A stretch of 64,000 bases of DNA, from the NCBI GenBank assembly GCA_034435435.1, contig DAOTXN010000182.1:4727-68726 (forward strand), in the 5' to 3' direction. A model generated the notes under the pieces. The model ran no database searches and had not been told where the DNA came from. It saw nothing but the letters and a program-made list of their open reading frames with translations. Shown one piece after another: positions 31,071 to 38,730 of the stretch (positions within the stretch are counted from its first letter, which is position 1; the number at the start of each line of letters is the position of its first letter). Source of the DNA: DAOTXN01 sp034435435 (lineage in GTDB: Bacteria > Chloroflexota > Anaerolineae > S140-20). The position numbers were made by a program, and so were the translations under genes.

Positions 31071-31655
31071 TCATTGTTTCAACTCGAAACCCTGCGCGAC
31101 GAGCTTCTGTGGCAACTGATCGCGGTTTCGCTCGTCCAACTCTATGACGGATACCTTCAACCCGTCCAGTTGCGCCGTAACGGTTTCCACCAACGTTGGA
31201 CGCATCGTGACCAGCGCCACACGATAGGCCACATGGCGCAGCAAATCTAGCGCATTCGTCAGGCCTTGTCCCCTCTCCAACTCCAAGGGGCCGATCTCGT
31301 CAATCACCAGCAAGTCACACGGCGTCGGTGACGCCAACACTTGTTGTCCCCACGCCACGCTGGCCGGATCGAGCGTCCAAATACCCACCCGCGGCCCGTT
31401 GCTGGCCGCGTTCGCGTGGGCCAGCGTCCGTTCCCGTCCCGTGCCGACGTCGCGCAGGGTAATGGCCGTCTTGACCCCGCCTCGAAACACCGGCAGCGAT
31501 AGCACGCCAGCCACACGCACCCCGCGCGCCTGGGCCAGCTCGACGGCGCGCAGGCAGGCTGTCGTCTTGCCCAGGCCCGAAGGCGCTGTGAGCAGAACTA
31601 CTTGCGGTGGTCGCGTTCTGCTTTCGGATTGGACGTCATCCTTTGCGACGATCAT
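31071..31655 (-). CDS. THEP1-like nucleoside-triphosphatase
   Basis: A P-loop protein of about 194 residues. Walker A is Ala-Pro-Ser-Gly-Leu-Gly-Lys-Thr-Thr, Walker B is Leu-Leu-Val-Ile-Asp-Glu-Ile-Gly-Pro-Leu-Glu, and the Arg-Gly-Val-Arg-Val-Ala-Gly-Val-Leu strand follows the first helix, as in the NTPase_1/THEP1 family. I use ATG 31655; a GTG at 31709 would add a hydrophilic, poorly conserved extension. In other anaerobes such NTPases occur beside cofactor-synthesis genes. Here it is the last intact gene after the radical SAM and Fe-S protein genes, which suggests a role in metallocofactor insertion; that link is inference. Confidence 0.75.
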   Translation of the reverse strand: MIVAKDDVQSESRTRPPQVVLLTAPSGLGKTTACLRAVELAQARGVRVAGVLSLPVFRGGVKTAITLRDVGTGRERTLAHANAASNGPRVGIWTLDPASVAWGQQVLASPTPCDLLVIDEIGPLELERGQGLTNALDLLRHVAYRVALVTMRPTLVETVTAQLDGLKVSVIELDERNRDQLPQKLVAQGFELKQ

Positions 31656-31841
31656 CTTCTCATTTGGGTGTGTTTCATTTCGGTTGGGAAGAGGAGCCAG
31701 CACGCCCACGTGCGGCTCCGTGAGGCGCGTAGGCGTGCCTCACTCCTCATTACACGCCACGACTCTAAAAAGTCCGGTCTTGATCAATCGTCACCTCCAA
31801 TGAGCGTTGATGGCCGGGCCGGTGGATTCCCACTCTTGCGT

Positions 31842-33125
31842 TCAGGGACACTGGACCAATCCCTGCGCCCACAGGCAGCCCCCGCAGGCCGGGAACGGAC
31901 TGCCGAAACAGTCGGTCTCGTTCGCCTCCAGGTCGTCGCAGCCGCCGCAGATGGTGCAGGGTGAAAAGTCAAAGGTCGCCACCCGTTCACGAAAAGCGAC
32001 GTACTCTGGGTCCCCCCAGATGTCGCTCAGGGGGCGGTCGGCCACGTTGCCCAGGCTGTAGGCCCGAATCTGCCGCTCGTAGCCGTGCAGGTAGGTGGTG
32101 TAAGGGTGCAACAAGCCCAGGCAGGGCGCCACCCGCCCGTCCCAGCCGAGCACGGCGCTGCCCTGCCGGATAAAACGGCAGCTATCCCGCGCCCACTCCA
32201 GCGGCGCGTCCATCAATTGCACCGGTGCGCTAAAACGGAGCTGGCTTATCAGCGCCGCGCCGGTCTGTTTGTCCCAGTCCAGGTTGGGCAGGCTGAACTG
32301 CGGCGACAAGGGCGACGGGGCGGAACGGGGCAAAAAGAGCGCCCGCTCGTACAGCGTCTCGGCGACCAGCTCGCGGGTATAGGGGATCACGTTGGTCACC
32401 ATCACCTGCGCCGCCCCCACCCGGCGGGCCAAACGCGGCAGGTCGGGCAGGTCGGCCACGTTGCGCTTCATGGCCACAAAGACCAGTCCCAGTTGGGGCG
32501 TGTTGCAGCCGATCTCACGCTGCAGGCGTTGCAGGTCGTACAGGCGCTCCAGCACCGGCTGCAAACCACTGCCGCGCACATCGGCGTAGGATTCGGGGCT
32601 CACTCCGTCTATCGAGACCCACAACCGGTCCAGCCCGACCTGGATCAGCGCCCGCGCCAGCCCGGTTTCGAGCAGCGTGCCGTTAGTGACCAGCTCGACC
32701 GCCAGGCCGCGCGCTTTGGCCGCCGCGACCATGTCGGGCAGGTGGGGATGGGCCAGCGGCTCGCCAATGCCGCCAAAAGACAGGAGGCGCAAATCGGACA
32801 TGGCGCGAGTCTGGTCCAACACGGCTCGGTACAGGTCGAAGGCCATGTGCCCCACCGGCTCGTCCCAGGTGTTGCGCACGCAGGTGCGGCAGGCCAGGTT
32901 GCACACAGTGGTCGGCTCGACGTACAGCTTGAGCAGGTGGTGCGGGCTGCGGGTGAGGGTCAGGCGGTGGCCGTTGGCCGAGAGCTGCACCCGGTCGCCG
33001 GGGGCCAGGCCCCAACCGACGGCCGCCTCGACCGGCAACACCAGCCGCCTGGCCTCGTCCACGACGGCGGCGCTTTTGAAGTGTGTTTCGCCCGGCAGAG
33101 CGGGCAGCACGTCCCGACTGGGCAT
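31842..33125 (-). CDS. Radical SAM protein with SPASM-like C-terminal cluster region
   Basis: A 427-residue protein. An N-terminal 60-residue beta domain precedes the radical SAM core, whose S-adenosylmethionine cluster motif is Cys75-x3-Cys79-x2-Cys82. The barrel follows with Gly-Gly-Ile-Gly-Glu-Pro-Leu. The C-terminal part has Cys in Asp-Ser-Cys-Arg-Phe, Val-Ala-Pro-Cys-Leu-Gly, and a final Cys-x2-Cys-x2-Cys set (Cys-Thr-Ile-Cys-Gly-Gly-Cys) plus more cysteines for auxiliary clusters. It resembles maturases for tungsten or molybdenum oxidoreductases, but I cannot separate this from peptide-modifying SPASM enzymes. It is 4 bases downstream of an Fe-S protein gene. Confidence 0.8.
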   Translation of the reverse strand: MPSRDVLPALPGETHFKSAAVVDEARRLVLPVEAAVGWGLAPGDRVQLSANGHRLTLTRSPHHLLKLYVEPTTVCNLACRTCVRNTWDEPVGHMAFDLYRAVLDQTRAMSDLRLLSFGGIGEPLAHPHLPDMVAAAKARGLAVELVTNGTLLETGLARALIQVGLDRLWVSIDGVSPESYADVRGSGLQPVLERLYDLQRLQREIGCNTPQLGLVFVAMKRNVADLPDLPRLARRVGAAQVMVTNVIPYTRELVAETLYERALFLPRSAPSPLSPQFSLPNLDWDKQTGAALISQLRFSAPVQLMDAPLEWARDSCRFIRQGSAVLGWDGRVAPCLGLLHPYTTYLHGYERQIRAYSLGNVADRPLSDIWGDPEYVAFRERVATFDFSPCTICGGCDDLEANETDCFGSPFPACGGCLWAQGLVQCP

Positions 33126-33129
33126 ATTC

Positions 33130-33654
33130 CTACCCTATCAGCGCCGCCAGTTGGGCGCGGCGCTCGGCCAGCGCGGCGGCGTCGTGCATCACCGGACACT
33201 CTTCCACGCCGCGTTTGGACATAAGCAGCATAAAGGCAAAGGCCATGCAGGTCGCCTCGCCGCATTGCCGGCAATTGGTCTGCGGCAACAACGCCCACAC
33301 GTCTAGCGGGCGCGGAGCGCGACGGGCCGCCGTCACCGGCTGGATCGCGTCGCGTTGGTCCCAACACTGGTTGAGCAGGTCTTTGACCGCTGCCAGTAGT
33401 TCCAAGCCCTCGTCCACGTCCTTGACCTGGGTGATCATCACCCGGTCCGGGTAGAACGTGATAAAGCCCGGCTGGCGACGCAGCGTGAGTGTGCCGGCAG
33501 CCGGGTTGAACGAAATGATGTTGGGCGCAACCGCGGCCACCAGCGGCAGCACGCCGTCCAGCGTGCGCGACGGGCGGCCGACGACGATGCACTTGCCAGG
33601 GTCGGCCAGGCAGGGTAGGGTTTTGACCAACGCCAGCGCGTCGAGAAAAGACAT
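33130..33654 (-). CDS. (Fe-S)-cluster domain protein of CODH/ACS-type, copy 2
   Basis: A 174-residue protein. The C-terminal Fe-S domain is Cys128-x2-Cys131-x4-Cys136-x16-Cys153 in Leu-Leu-Pro-Gln-Thr-Asn-Cys-Arg-Gln-Cys-Gly, the motif used in corrinoid Fe-S protein and RnfB-like subunits (PF04060 type). The N-terminal 100 residues form an unrecognised alpha/beta domain shared with the paralogue at 33941. No transmembrane segment is seen, so it is a cytoplasmic electron-transfer or metal-handling protein. The start at 33654 opens the conserved N-domain. Confidence 0.75.
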   Translation of the reverse strand: MSFLDALALVKTLPCLADPGKCIVVGRPSRTLDGVLPLVAAVAPNIISFNPAAGTLTLRRQPGFITFYPDRVMITQVKDVDEGLELLAAVKDLLNQCWDQRDAIQPVTAARRAPRPLDVWALLPQTNCRQCGEATCMAFAFMLLMSKRGVEECPVMHDAAALAERRAQLAALIG

Positions 33655-33689
33655 ATCTATTTTGCTCCGCTCGTGAAAATATTCCCGCC

Positions 33690-33748
33690 GATCCTTCGGG
33701 CTGAGCACTCTCGGCCTGAGCTCGGGTCGAAGGCTCAGGACGAAGCCT
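33690..33748. repeat. Dispersed CCTTCGGGCTGAG-type repeat, intergenic copy
   Basis: GATCCTTCGGGCTGAGC is followed by partly inverted units ending GGCTCAGGACGAAGCC. Related copies lie in frame inside AOR 2 (9086-9121) and the polyferredoxin (51649-51680). Confidence 0.55.
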
Positions 33749-33785
33749 GCGCGACGCCCGCACCGGGCGCCTCGATCAGCACTTT

Positions 33786-33932
33786 TCAACCGCCTTCCAG
33801 CAGCTCGCGCACTTTGCCTTTGAAATGCGTTTGCAGGAACGCCAACGCGCCGTCGGCGTCGTGATCCAGCAGGACGCGGTACAATTCGATCAGCTCGGCG
33901 TCCTCCAGAACGAGTGTGAATCCCTTTTTCAT
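33786..33932 (-). CDS. Small 48-residue protein between two Fe-S protein genes
   Basis: ATG 33932 to stop 33786 encodes 48 residues: a basic start (Met-Lys-Lys-Gly-Phe), then Leu-Val-Leu-Glu-Asp-Ala-Glu-Leu-Ile-Glu-Leu-Tyr, then a helix ending Val-Arg-Glu-Leu-Leu-Glu-Gly-Gly. It has a plausible beta-alpha-alpha pattern, no cysteine and no signal. It is transcribed in the same direction, 8 bases after the upstream Fe-S protein gene. Codon use is like its neighbours. Family unknown; the diglycine end may be chance. Confidence 0.6.
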   Translation of the reverse strand: MKKGFTLVLEDAELIELYRVLLDHDADGALAFLQTHFKGKVRELLEGG

Positions 33933-33940
33933 TTTCTACC

Positions 33941-34477
33941 TTAACCAATCGCCGGCATGTCAACGATGATCTCTTGCAGCCCGGCGAGCCTGGCGGCGTT
34001 TTGCGGCTCGAACAGCGGCGGGCAGCCCTCTAGTTTCATCTGCGCGGCTGCCAGCTTGAGCGCAAAGGTAAAACAGGTGGGTTGGCCGCACTGTTTGCAG
34101 TTGGTCTGCGGCAGCAGCTTGTACACGTCCATCGGCGTGGGGCGGCGGCGCACCGCAAACGACGGCGTGATCTCGACCCGCCGCTCCCAGGTGCGATTGA
34201 TCAGCGCGATCAGTCCATCCAGCTCCTTTTGGGCGCTCTCGCGGTCCAGCGCGTTGCTCACAGCGACCTCGTAAGGGTGAAAGGCCACGTTGTGTCCGGC
34301 CTTTTTCCACGTCAACGCGGGCGCGCCGGGAATGTACACTGCCCCGCGCAGCGTGGCGTTGAGATAGGGCAACACCTCGCGGATGTCGACCAGCAGCCGC
34401 GCTCTGGCGGCGAAACGCTCCGCGCCCGGATCGCACGGCGGGGTAAAAACCTCCAGGTCGTATCTCTCGATCAACAT
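33941..34477 (-). CDS. (Fe-S)-cluster domain protein of CODH/ACS-type, copy 1
   Basis: A 178-residue paralogue of the protein at 33130. The Fe-S motif is Cys127-x2-Cys130-x4-Cys135-x16-Cys152, with the same lead-in Tyr-Lys-Leu-Leu-Pro-Gln-Thr-Asn-Cys-Lys-Gln-Cys-Gly. The N-terminal domain is diverged but similar in length. The pair may act as a dimer of related chains. It starts 14 bases after the ABC-2 permease gene. Confidence 0.75.
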   Translation of the reverse strand: MLIERYDLEVFTPPCDPGAERFAARARLLVDIREVLPYLNATLRGAVYIPGAPALTWKKAGHNVAFHPYEVAVSNALDRESAQKELDGLIALINRTWERRVEITPSFAVRRRPTPMDVYKLLPQTNCKQCGQPTCFTFALKLAAAQMKLEGCPPLFEPQNAARLAGLQEIIVDMPAIG

Positions 34478-34491
34478 GGTCGCCTCTCATT

Positions 34492-35223
34492 TTAATCCAG
34501 TCGTCGCGCTAGCGTGCGCACGGCCAGCGCGAACAAGAGGGTAGCAAAGGCCGCCAGCGCCGCCAGGTCGAGCACAGAGCGGGTCCACGCGCCGCCCGCC
34601 AGCGCCGCGCGCAACGCCTCGACCGAGTAGGTCAACGGCAGCGCGCGGGCGACGATTTGCAGCCCCGCCGGCAGCGAGTCTAGCGGCGTGAACACGCCGC
34701 CCAGGAACATCATCGGAAAACGGATGAAATTAGCCAGCGTTTGGGCCTCGAATACCTCTTTCACGGCCACCGACACGAACGCGCCCAACGCCGCAAACGC
34801 CGCCGCCGACAGCAGCAGGGTCAGTATCAACAACAGCCAGTTGACGCCGTGTGCGCCAAAAGCGAGCAGGGCGACGAGCAACACGAGCAGCGTCACCGTC
34901 AGCCCGAACACCATCCCCCCCAGCAGCTTGCCCGCCAGCAGCGCCGGCAAGCGCAGCGGGGCCAGCAGCAGCCGCTCCAGCGAGCCAATGCGCCGCTCGA
35001 ACACGATGACGATGGCCTCCATCGAGCTGGTGCCGAACAAGATGGTTAACCCCAGCAGGCCCGGTATCAGCGTCTGCACATCGCCCGGCTCGCGGATGGC
35101 AAAGGCCAACACAAAGGCAAACGGAAACAGGATGCCCCAACTGATGTTGGGTGGTTTGAAGTAATACGCCCGCAAATCCTTCACGGCAATATAAAACAGC
35201 CCTCGCAGATCATCTCGCCACAT
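34492..35223 (-). CDS. ABC-2 type transporter permease
   Basis: A 243-residue membrane protein with six hydrophobic helices and the cytoplasmic loop Glu-Arg-Arg-Ile-Gly-Ser-Leu-Glu-Arg-Leu-Leu typical of ABC-2 exporters (DrrB/NodJ-like). The Phe-Leu-Gly-Gly-Val-Phe-Thr-Pro turn near residue 185 is the usual family landmark. Partner of the ATPase encoded 30 bases upstream. Substrate unknown. Confidence 0.9.
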   Translation of the reverse strand: MWRDDLRGLFYIAVKDLRAYYFKPPNISWGILFPFAFVLAFAIREPGDVQTLIPGLLGLTILFGTSSMEAIVIVFERRIGSLERLLLAPLRLPALLAGKLLGGMVFGLTVTLLVLLVALLAFGAHGVNWLLLILTLLLSAAAFAALGAFVSVAVKEVFEAQTLANFIRFPMMFLGGVFTPLDSLPAGLQIVARALPLTYSVEALRAALAGGAWTRSVLDLAALAAFATLLFALAVRTLARRLD

Positions 35224-35240
35224 AAAGCCCTCTCACGCCA

Positions 35241-35273
35241 CACGCTTCACGTTTCACGCTTCACGCTTCACGT
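35241..35273. repeat. GCGTGAAGCGTGAAACGTGA repeat, copy at ABC ATPase 3' end
   Basis: Read on the minus strand it is a run of CGTGAAG/CGTGAAA units. It encodes the final Val-Lys-Arg-Glu-Ala-stop of the ATPase, as the copy at 21373-21413 encodes the end of RecO. Confidence 0.65.
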
Positions 35274-36168
35274 TCCCTTTTTCGGCCAGCATCACCTCGG
35301 CGCTCAGGCCAGTGAGCTGCACGAACACGTCTTCCAGCGTCGAGCGCAAGGTGTTGACTGCCAACACACGCCGGCCCTCGGCCTGGGCCAACGCCAGACG
35401 CGCGGCCTCGGCCACGTCTTCACCGGCGACGCGCAAGGTCTCGACGCCGCCGTCCGCGCCGACCAGCGTCACCTCGACGACGGGGGCGCGCTGCGCGGCA
35501 GCCTTGAGGCCGTCCACCGTGTCCAGCGCGACGATGCGCCCGCGCACAATGAGGGCCACCCGGTCGCACAGCCGCTCGGCCTCTTCCAAGTAGTGCGTGG
35601 TCAAAAACACGGTCACGCCCTCGTCGCGCAGCCCGGCGATCATGCGCCGCAGGTTGCGTGCGCTGATCACGTCCAGGCCGGTGGTCGGCTCGTCCAGAAA
35701 GACCAGCGGCGGGCGATGGGCCAGCGCCGCCGCGATGGTCAGCGCGCGCTTCATCCCGCGTGAAAGTTTGGCAAAGGGCGCAGCGCGCTTTTCGCTCAGG
35801 CGAAAGCGTTCCAGCAACGCTTCGGCGCGCGGCTTGCGCTCGGCGCGCGGCACGCCATAGAGTTGCATCGAAAATACCAGATTGTCAAACGCCGATAGCT
35901 CGTCGTACAGATTGGACATTTCCGGCACGACGCCGATGCGCTTTTTGATGCGCGTCACGTCGGTCGCCAGGTCAAAACCCAACACTTGCGCGTTGCCGGA
36001 GGTAGGATGGGTGAGTCCGGTCAACATGCGAATGGTCGTTGTCTTGCCTGCGCCGTTGGGCCCGAGGAAACCGAACACCTCGCCTGCGCGCACGGCAAAG
36101 TCTATTCCGTCCACCGCGCGCAGCGGCGGGTAGGTTTTGCTCAGTTGGGTGACCTCAATCGCATTCAT
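35254..36168 (-). CDS. ABC transporter ATP-binding protein, ABC-2/DrrA type
   Basis: A 304-residue ATPase. Walker A is Gly-Pro-Asn-Gly-Ala-Gly-Lys-Thr-Thr; the signature is Leu-Ser-Arg-Gly-Met-Lys-Arg, a variant of LSGGQ common in this subfamily; Walker B is Leu-Val-Phe-Leu-Asp-Glu-Pro-Thr-Thr-Gly-Leu-Asp; the switch His is in Leu-Thr-Thr-His. The C-terminal 80 residues are the usual small regulatory domain. ATG 36168 overlaps the deacetylase stop (ATGA). It drives the ABC-2 permease downstream. Confidence 0.92.
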   Translation of the reverse strand: MNAIEVTQLSKTYPPLRAVDGIDFAVRAGEVFGFLGPNGAGKTTTIRMLTGLTHPTSGNAQVLGFDLATDVTRIKKRIGVVPEMSNLYDELSAFDNLVFSMQLYGVPRAERKPRAEALLERFRLSEKRAAPFAKLSRGMKRALTIAAALAHRPPLVFLDEPTTGLDVISARNLRRMIAGLRDEGVTVFLTTHYLEEAERLCDRVALIVRGRIVALDTVDGLKAAAQRAPVVEVTLVGADGGVETLRVAGEDVAEAARLALAQAEGRRVLAVNTLRSTLEDVFVQLTGLSAEVMLAEKGNVKREA

Positions 36169-36908
36169 AACATTCCAGGTGCGACGCACTTTAAGTGCGT
36201 CGCACCTTTACCTCCAAAGAAATCATCGTGGGGTCGCCTGACGGCGGCCTGCACAAAATGTTCCGCGCCGAAAAACAAGCGCTGCCGCTCGACGGGCGCG
36301 CGCAGCATCGGCGAGGCGCTCAACTGGGTGGCGTGGCAGCGTATGGCCGCCAGCTTGGTTTCCCACACGTGCGATACATCCACACGCAACGCAATGGCCT
36401 CGTCGGGCACGGGATGGACGCGCTGCATGCCCAACTGCTCGGCCAGGCTGCGCGGCACGGCCAGGGTGTACAGCGCGGCCACGTCCCCAGCGCGGCGATA
36501 GGCTTCTGCCGCGCAGCGCCCGATGGCGACGTGATCGGGATGGCCCGACAGCCCGTCCGGCCCAAAGGTCAACATCACCTGCGGGCGAACCTCGTCCACG
36601 ACCTTGAGAATTCGCACGACGATTTCTTCAGGATTGATTTCGCTCAAGTAGCCGTCCGCGTAATCCAGCAGGCGCGGCGACTCAATGCCCAGCACGGCGC
36701 AGGCGCAGCGCAGCTCCCGCTCGCGCACGGCGGGCAGCTCGGCGGGTGTGCACAGCGGCGGGTCGCCGCAGGCGCCGGCCTGGCCGCGGGTGGCGGTGAG
36801 CAGGTGCACGCGCACGCCGCGCCGGGCCAGCAGGGCCAGCGTGCCGCCGGGCCGGTACGCTTCGTCGTCGGGGTGGGCCAGGACGGCCAGTAGCCGATAC
36901 ACGTTCAC
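36165..36908 (-). CDS. PIG-L/LmbE-family deacetylase
   Basis: A zinc-dependent N-deacetylase of about 247 residues. The N-terminal motif Ala-His-Pro-Asp-Asp-Glu and the later His-Pro-Asp-His-Val give the three metal ligands. Family members act on GlcNAc-linked thiols (BshB, MshB) or GlcNAc-PI. GTG 36908 gives the normal family N-terminus (Asn-Val-Tyr-Arg-Leu-Leu-Ala-Val-Leu-Ala-His); GTG 36944, overlapping the DGC gene, is possible. The last 12 residues come from an inserted palindrome and are probably not functional. Acyl-thiol metabolism would fit the metal-rich setting but is unproven. Confidence 0.88.
   Translation of the reverse strand: MNVYRLLAVLAHPDDEAYRPGGTLALLARRGVRVHLLTATRGQAGACGDPPLCTPAELPAVRERELRCACAVLGIESPRLLDYADGYLSEINPEEIVVRILKVVDEVRPQVMLTFGPDGLSGHPDHVAIGRCAAEAYRRAGDVAALYTLAVPRSLAEQLGMQRVHPVPDEAIALRVDVSHVWETKLAAIRCHATQLSASPMLRAPVERQRLFFGAEHFVQAAVRRPHDDFFGGKGATHLKCVAPGML
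36178..36206. repeat. Perfect palindrome forming the 3' end of the deacetylase gene
   Basis: GGTGCGACGCAC, loop TTTAA, GTGCGTCGCACC. On the minus strand it encodes Gly-Ala-Thr-His-Leu-Lys-Cys-Val-Ala-Pro of the deacetylase tail, 10 bases before the next start codon. It resembles the palindromic family at 54651-54739 in design but not in exact sequence. Confidence 0.7.
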
Positions 36909-36936
36909 GGAGCTGCGAGGTCCGGCAGATGTGCGG

Positions 36937-37323
36937 TTACCCACTGTTTTCTACCGCGTCCACGATAGCCCTGACCGTTATGCGCATCTCCTCGTCGCCA
37001 TACGCCTGGGGCGGCCCTTTTTTGATGCCGCAATCCTGCACCAGGTTGATGGTCTTGTAGGGCGTAAAGCCGGCCTGCTCGACGATCTTGCGCGCACAAT
37101 TGAGCGGGCAACCATCCACCGTGATGATGCGCTGCGCGGCGTGGGTCTTGTCCAGCACCGACTGGCTGTGCGTGGGCAGCCCGCCCAGGCAAAAGATGCC
37201 GGCTCGGCCCGGCTCCAGTTGCCGGACGGCCTCCAGGCCGGCCAGCCCGGTCAGCGTGCCCACGTTGGACATGCCGCCAAAGCACACGAACAAGGCGTTT
37301 TGGGGAACGTTGTCGTTACTCAT
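36937..37323 (-). CDS. DGC-domain putative zinc-binding protein
   Basis: A 128-residue protein with the family signature Val-Asp-Gly-Cys-Pro-Leu-Asn-Cys-Ala near residue 75. Further conserved cysteines are in Val-Cys-Phe-Gly-Gly-Met, Phe-Cys-Leu-Gly-Gly-Leu and Gln-Asp-Cys-Gly-Ile. DGC proteins are predicted to bind zinc or another metal and often sit in arsenic and metal-redox gene sets. It lies 12 bases after the CcdA-like gene and is part of the minus-strand metal/redox cluster. Function is not established for the family. Confidence 0.85.
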   Translation of the reverse strand: MSNDNVPQNALFVCFGGMSNVGTLTGLAGLEAVRQLEPGRAGIFCLGGLPTHSQSVLDKTHAAQRIITVDGCPLNCARKIVEQAGFTPYKTINLVQDCGIKKGPPQAYGDEEMRITVRAIVDAVENSG

Positions 37324-37335
37324 AGGCCAATCTCC

Positions 37336-38064
37336 TTATCTACTCGTCACTGCCAGGACGTAGCGTGTCAGGCCGTATATCCCTGCGCCGATGAACGTCA
37401 GCGCGGCCAGCTTACGCACGGCGCGCTCGACCTGGCTCAAGCGGTTCAGCCCGGTCGCGGCGCGCTCCACGCCCAGCGCCAGCGGCAGGCCCAGCGCCAG
37501 CACCGGCACGCCCGTGCCGATGCCAAACACTAACGGCAAGGCAAAGCCAAGCGCCGAGCTAAAGGCCAGCGGCATGAGGATGCCAAAAAAGATCGCCGCG
37601 CTGTACGGGCAAAACGCCAGCGCGAACGTAAAACCCAGCAGAAACGCACCAACGCCGCGCCACTGCGCGACGCGCTCTTGAACGGTTGCCAGCCACGCGC
37701 TTCCACCCCCCAGGCCGGGGCGGATAACGTCCAGCAACACCAGGCCCACCAGGATCAACAGCGGCCCCAGGCCCACGTCGGCGGCGTCTTGCAGCCCGCC
37801 GGCCAGCCGGCCGACCTGCCCGCCGGCGGCCAGCACGACCAGGCCGACCAGGCCATAGGCCATCGCCCGTCCCAAGGTGTACAAAAGGCCGGCAGCGATC
37901 ACGGCGCGGGGATCGCTGAACTGGCGGGCGGTGTAACCGACGGCGGCCACGTTGGTCGCCAGCGGGCACGGGCCGATAGAGGCCAACAATCCCACCAGAA
38001 ACGCGGCCAGGAGGGGGGCGTTGACCGTGTGGATGATTTCGTAAATCCATGCGCCCGGATCCAT
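37336..38064 (-). CDS. CcdA/DsbD-like membrane protein (ArsG-type permease)
   Basis: A 242-residue protein with six or seven hydrophobic helices. Helix 1 has Gly-Pro-Cys-Pro-Leu-Ala and a later helix has Phe-Cys-Pro-Tyr-Ser, the paired membrane cysteines that shuttle reducing power in CcdA/DsbD. Pairing with an ArsF-like protein matches gene sets annotated as ArsG, an aromatic-arsenical efflux permease, though a thiol-redox role is equally likely. ATG 38064 shares one base with the ArsF-like stop and has GGAGG 6 bases upstream; a TTG one codon earlier is less likely. Confidence 0.85.
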   Translation of the reverse strand: MDPGAWIYEIIHTVNAPLLAAFLVGLLASIGPCPLATNVAAVGYTARQFSDPRAVIAAGLLYTLGRAMAYGLVGLVVLAAGGQVGRLAGGLQDAADVGLGPLLILVGLVLLDVIRPGLGGGSAWLATVQERVAQWRGVGAFLLGFTFALAFCPYSAAIFFGILMPLAFSSALGFALPLVFGIGTGVPVLALGLPLALGVERAATGLNRLSQVERAVRKLAALTFIGAGIYGLTRYVLAVTSR

Positions 38065-38636
38065 CAACTGCCTCCCAGCGCAGTGTTGATCCTGTCGCGC
38101 AGCAGCGTCATGAATTTTGTCTCGTCGTTCAACGCCAGCCAGAGGTCGTTGATGGGGCAGAGATATTCTGCCCCATCCTTGACGATGCCAAAGTAGAGCG
38201 ATGAGGTAAAGGCGTCGTATTTGCGCGTTATGGCAGCGTTCTGTGGCTTTTGAACGTCGGCCACGGCCAGATGCACTGCGCCGCTCGCCACCTGGTCGGT
38301 GAAATAGGTATCCAGCGTCTTGCGAATCAAGCGCTCGGCTTTCTCGCAGCTCACGCAGCGTTGCGTGCGGTGAAAGTAGGCGACCTCGACGCGCTCAGTT
38401 TTGCCGGAAGGGAGCTGGTTCAGGGCATTGACCCACTGGGTCGGGAAGCCATTCGAAGCGGCGACCGGCGCCGGTTGCGCCGCCGGTCGGCTCGACAGCC
38501 GCCAGCCCAGGAACAGCACGAGGATCACACCCAGGCCGGCGGCTGCGATCCACCTGGCTCTATGGTTGCCAGGTTGGGTGCGAGGCGCTGCGGCGCGCTT
38601 GCCCGTGGAACGCGGTTTGTTTCGATGCTTGCTCAT
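38064..38636 (-). CDS. ArsF-like thioredoxin-fold protein, membrane anchored
   Basis: A 190-residue protein. Residues 1-28 are basic, residues 30-47 are a single transmembrane helix, and a Pro/Ala linker leads to an extracytoplasmic domain of about 125 residues. This begins Glu-Val-Ala-Tyr-Phe-His-Arg-Thr-Gln-Arg-Cys-Val-Ser-Cys, a CxxC in the position used by ArsF family proteins. The adjacent CcdA-like protein could supply electrons across the membrane. The ArsF name comes from its pairing with ArsG in some ars operons; nitroreductase activity is not evident from the sequence. Confidence 0.75.
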   Translation of the reverse strand: MSKHRNKPRSTGKRAAAPRTQPGNHRARWIAAAGLGVILVLFLGWRLSSRPAAQPAPVAASNGFPTQWVNALNQLPSGKTERVEVAYFHRTQRCVSCEKAERLIRKTLDTYFTDQVASGAVHLAVADVQKPQNAAITRKYDAFTSSLYFGIVKDGAEYLCPINDLWLALNDETKFMTLLRDRINTALGGS

Positions 38637-38730
38637 AGGGCCCTCCCGATAGTTTATCGCGGCTTTGTCGCGAGCTCAGTCGAGCGGTAGATGGATCACA
38701 TGTCCATCCTGAACCAGTTGGTTATGCTGG

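Noticed and set aside
31740..31800. Tiny 15-codon frame after a GGAGG site downstream of the radical SAM gene
   Set aside because: Too short, TTG start and no pattern. Possibly a relic of a lost gene, but nothing supports it as a precursor peptide.
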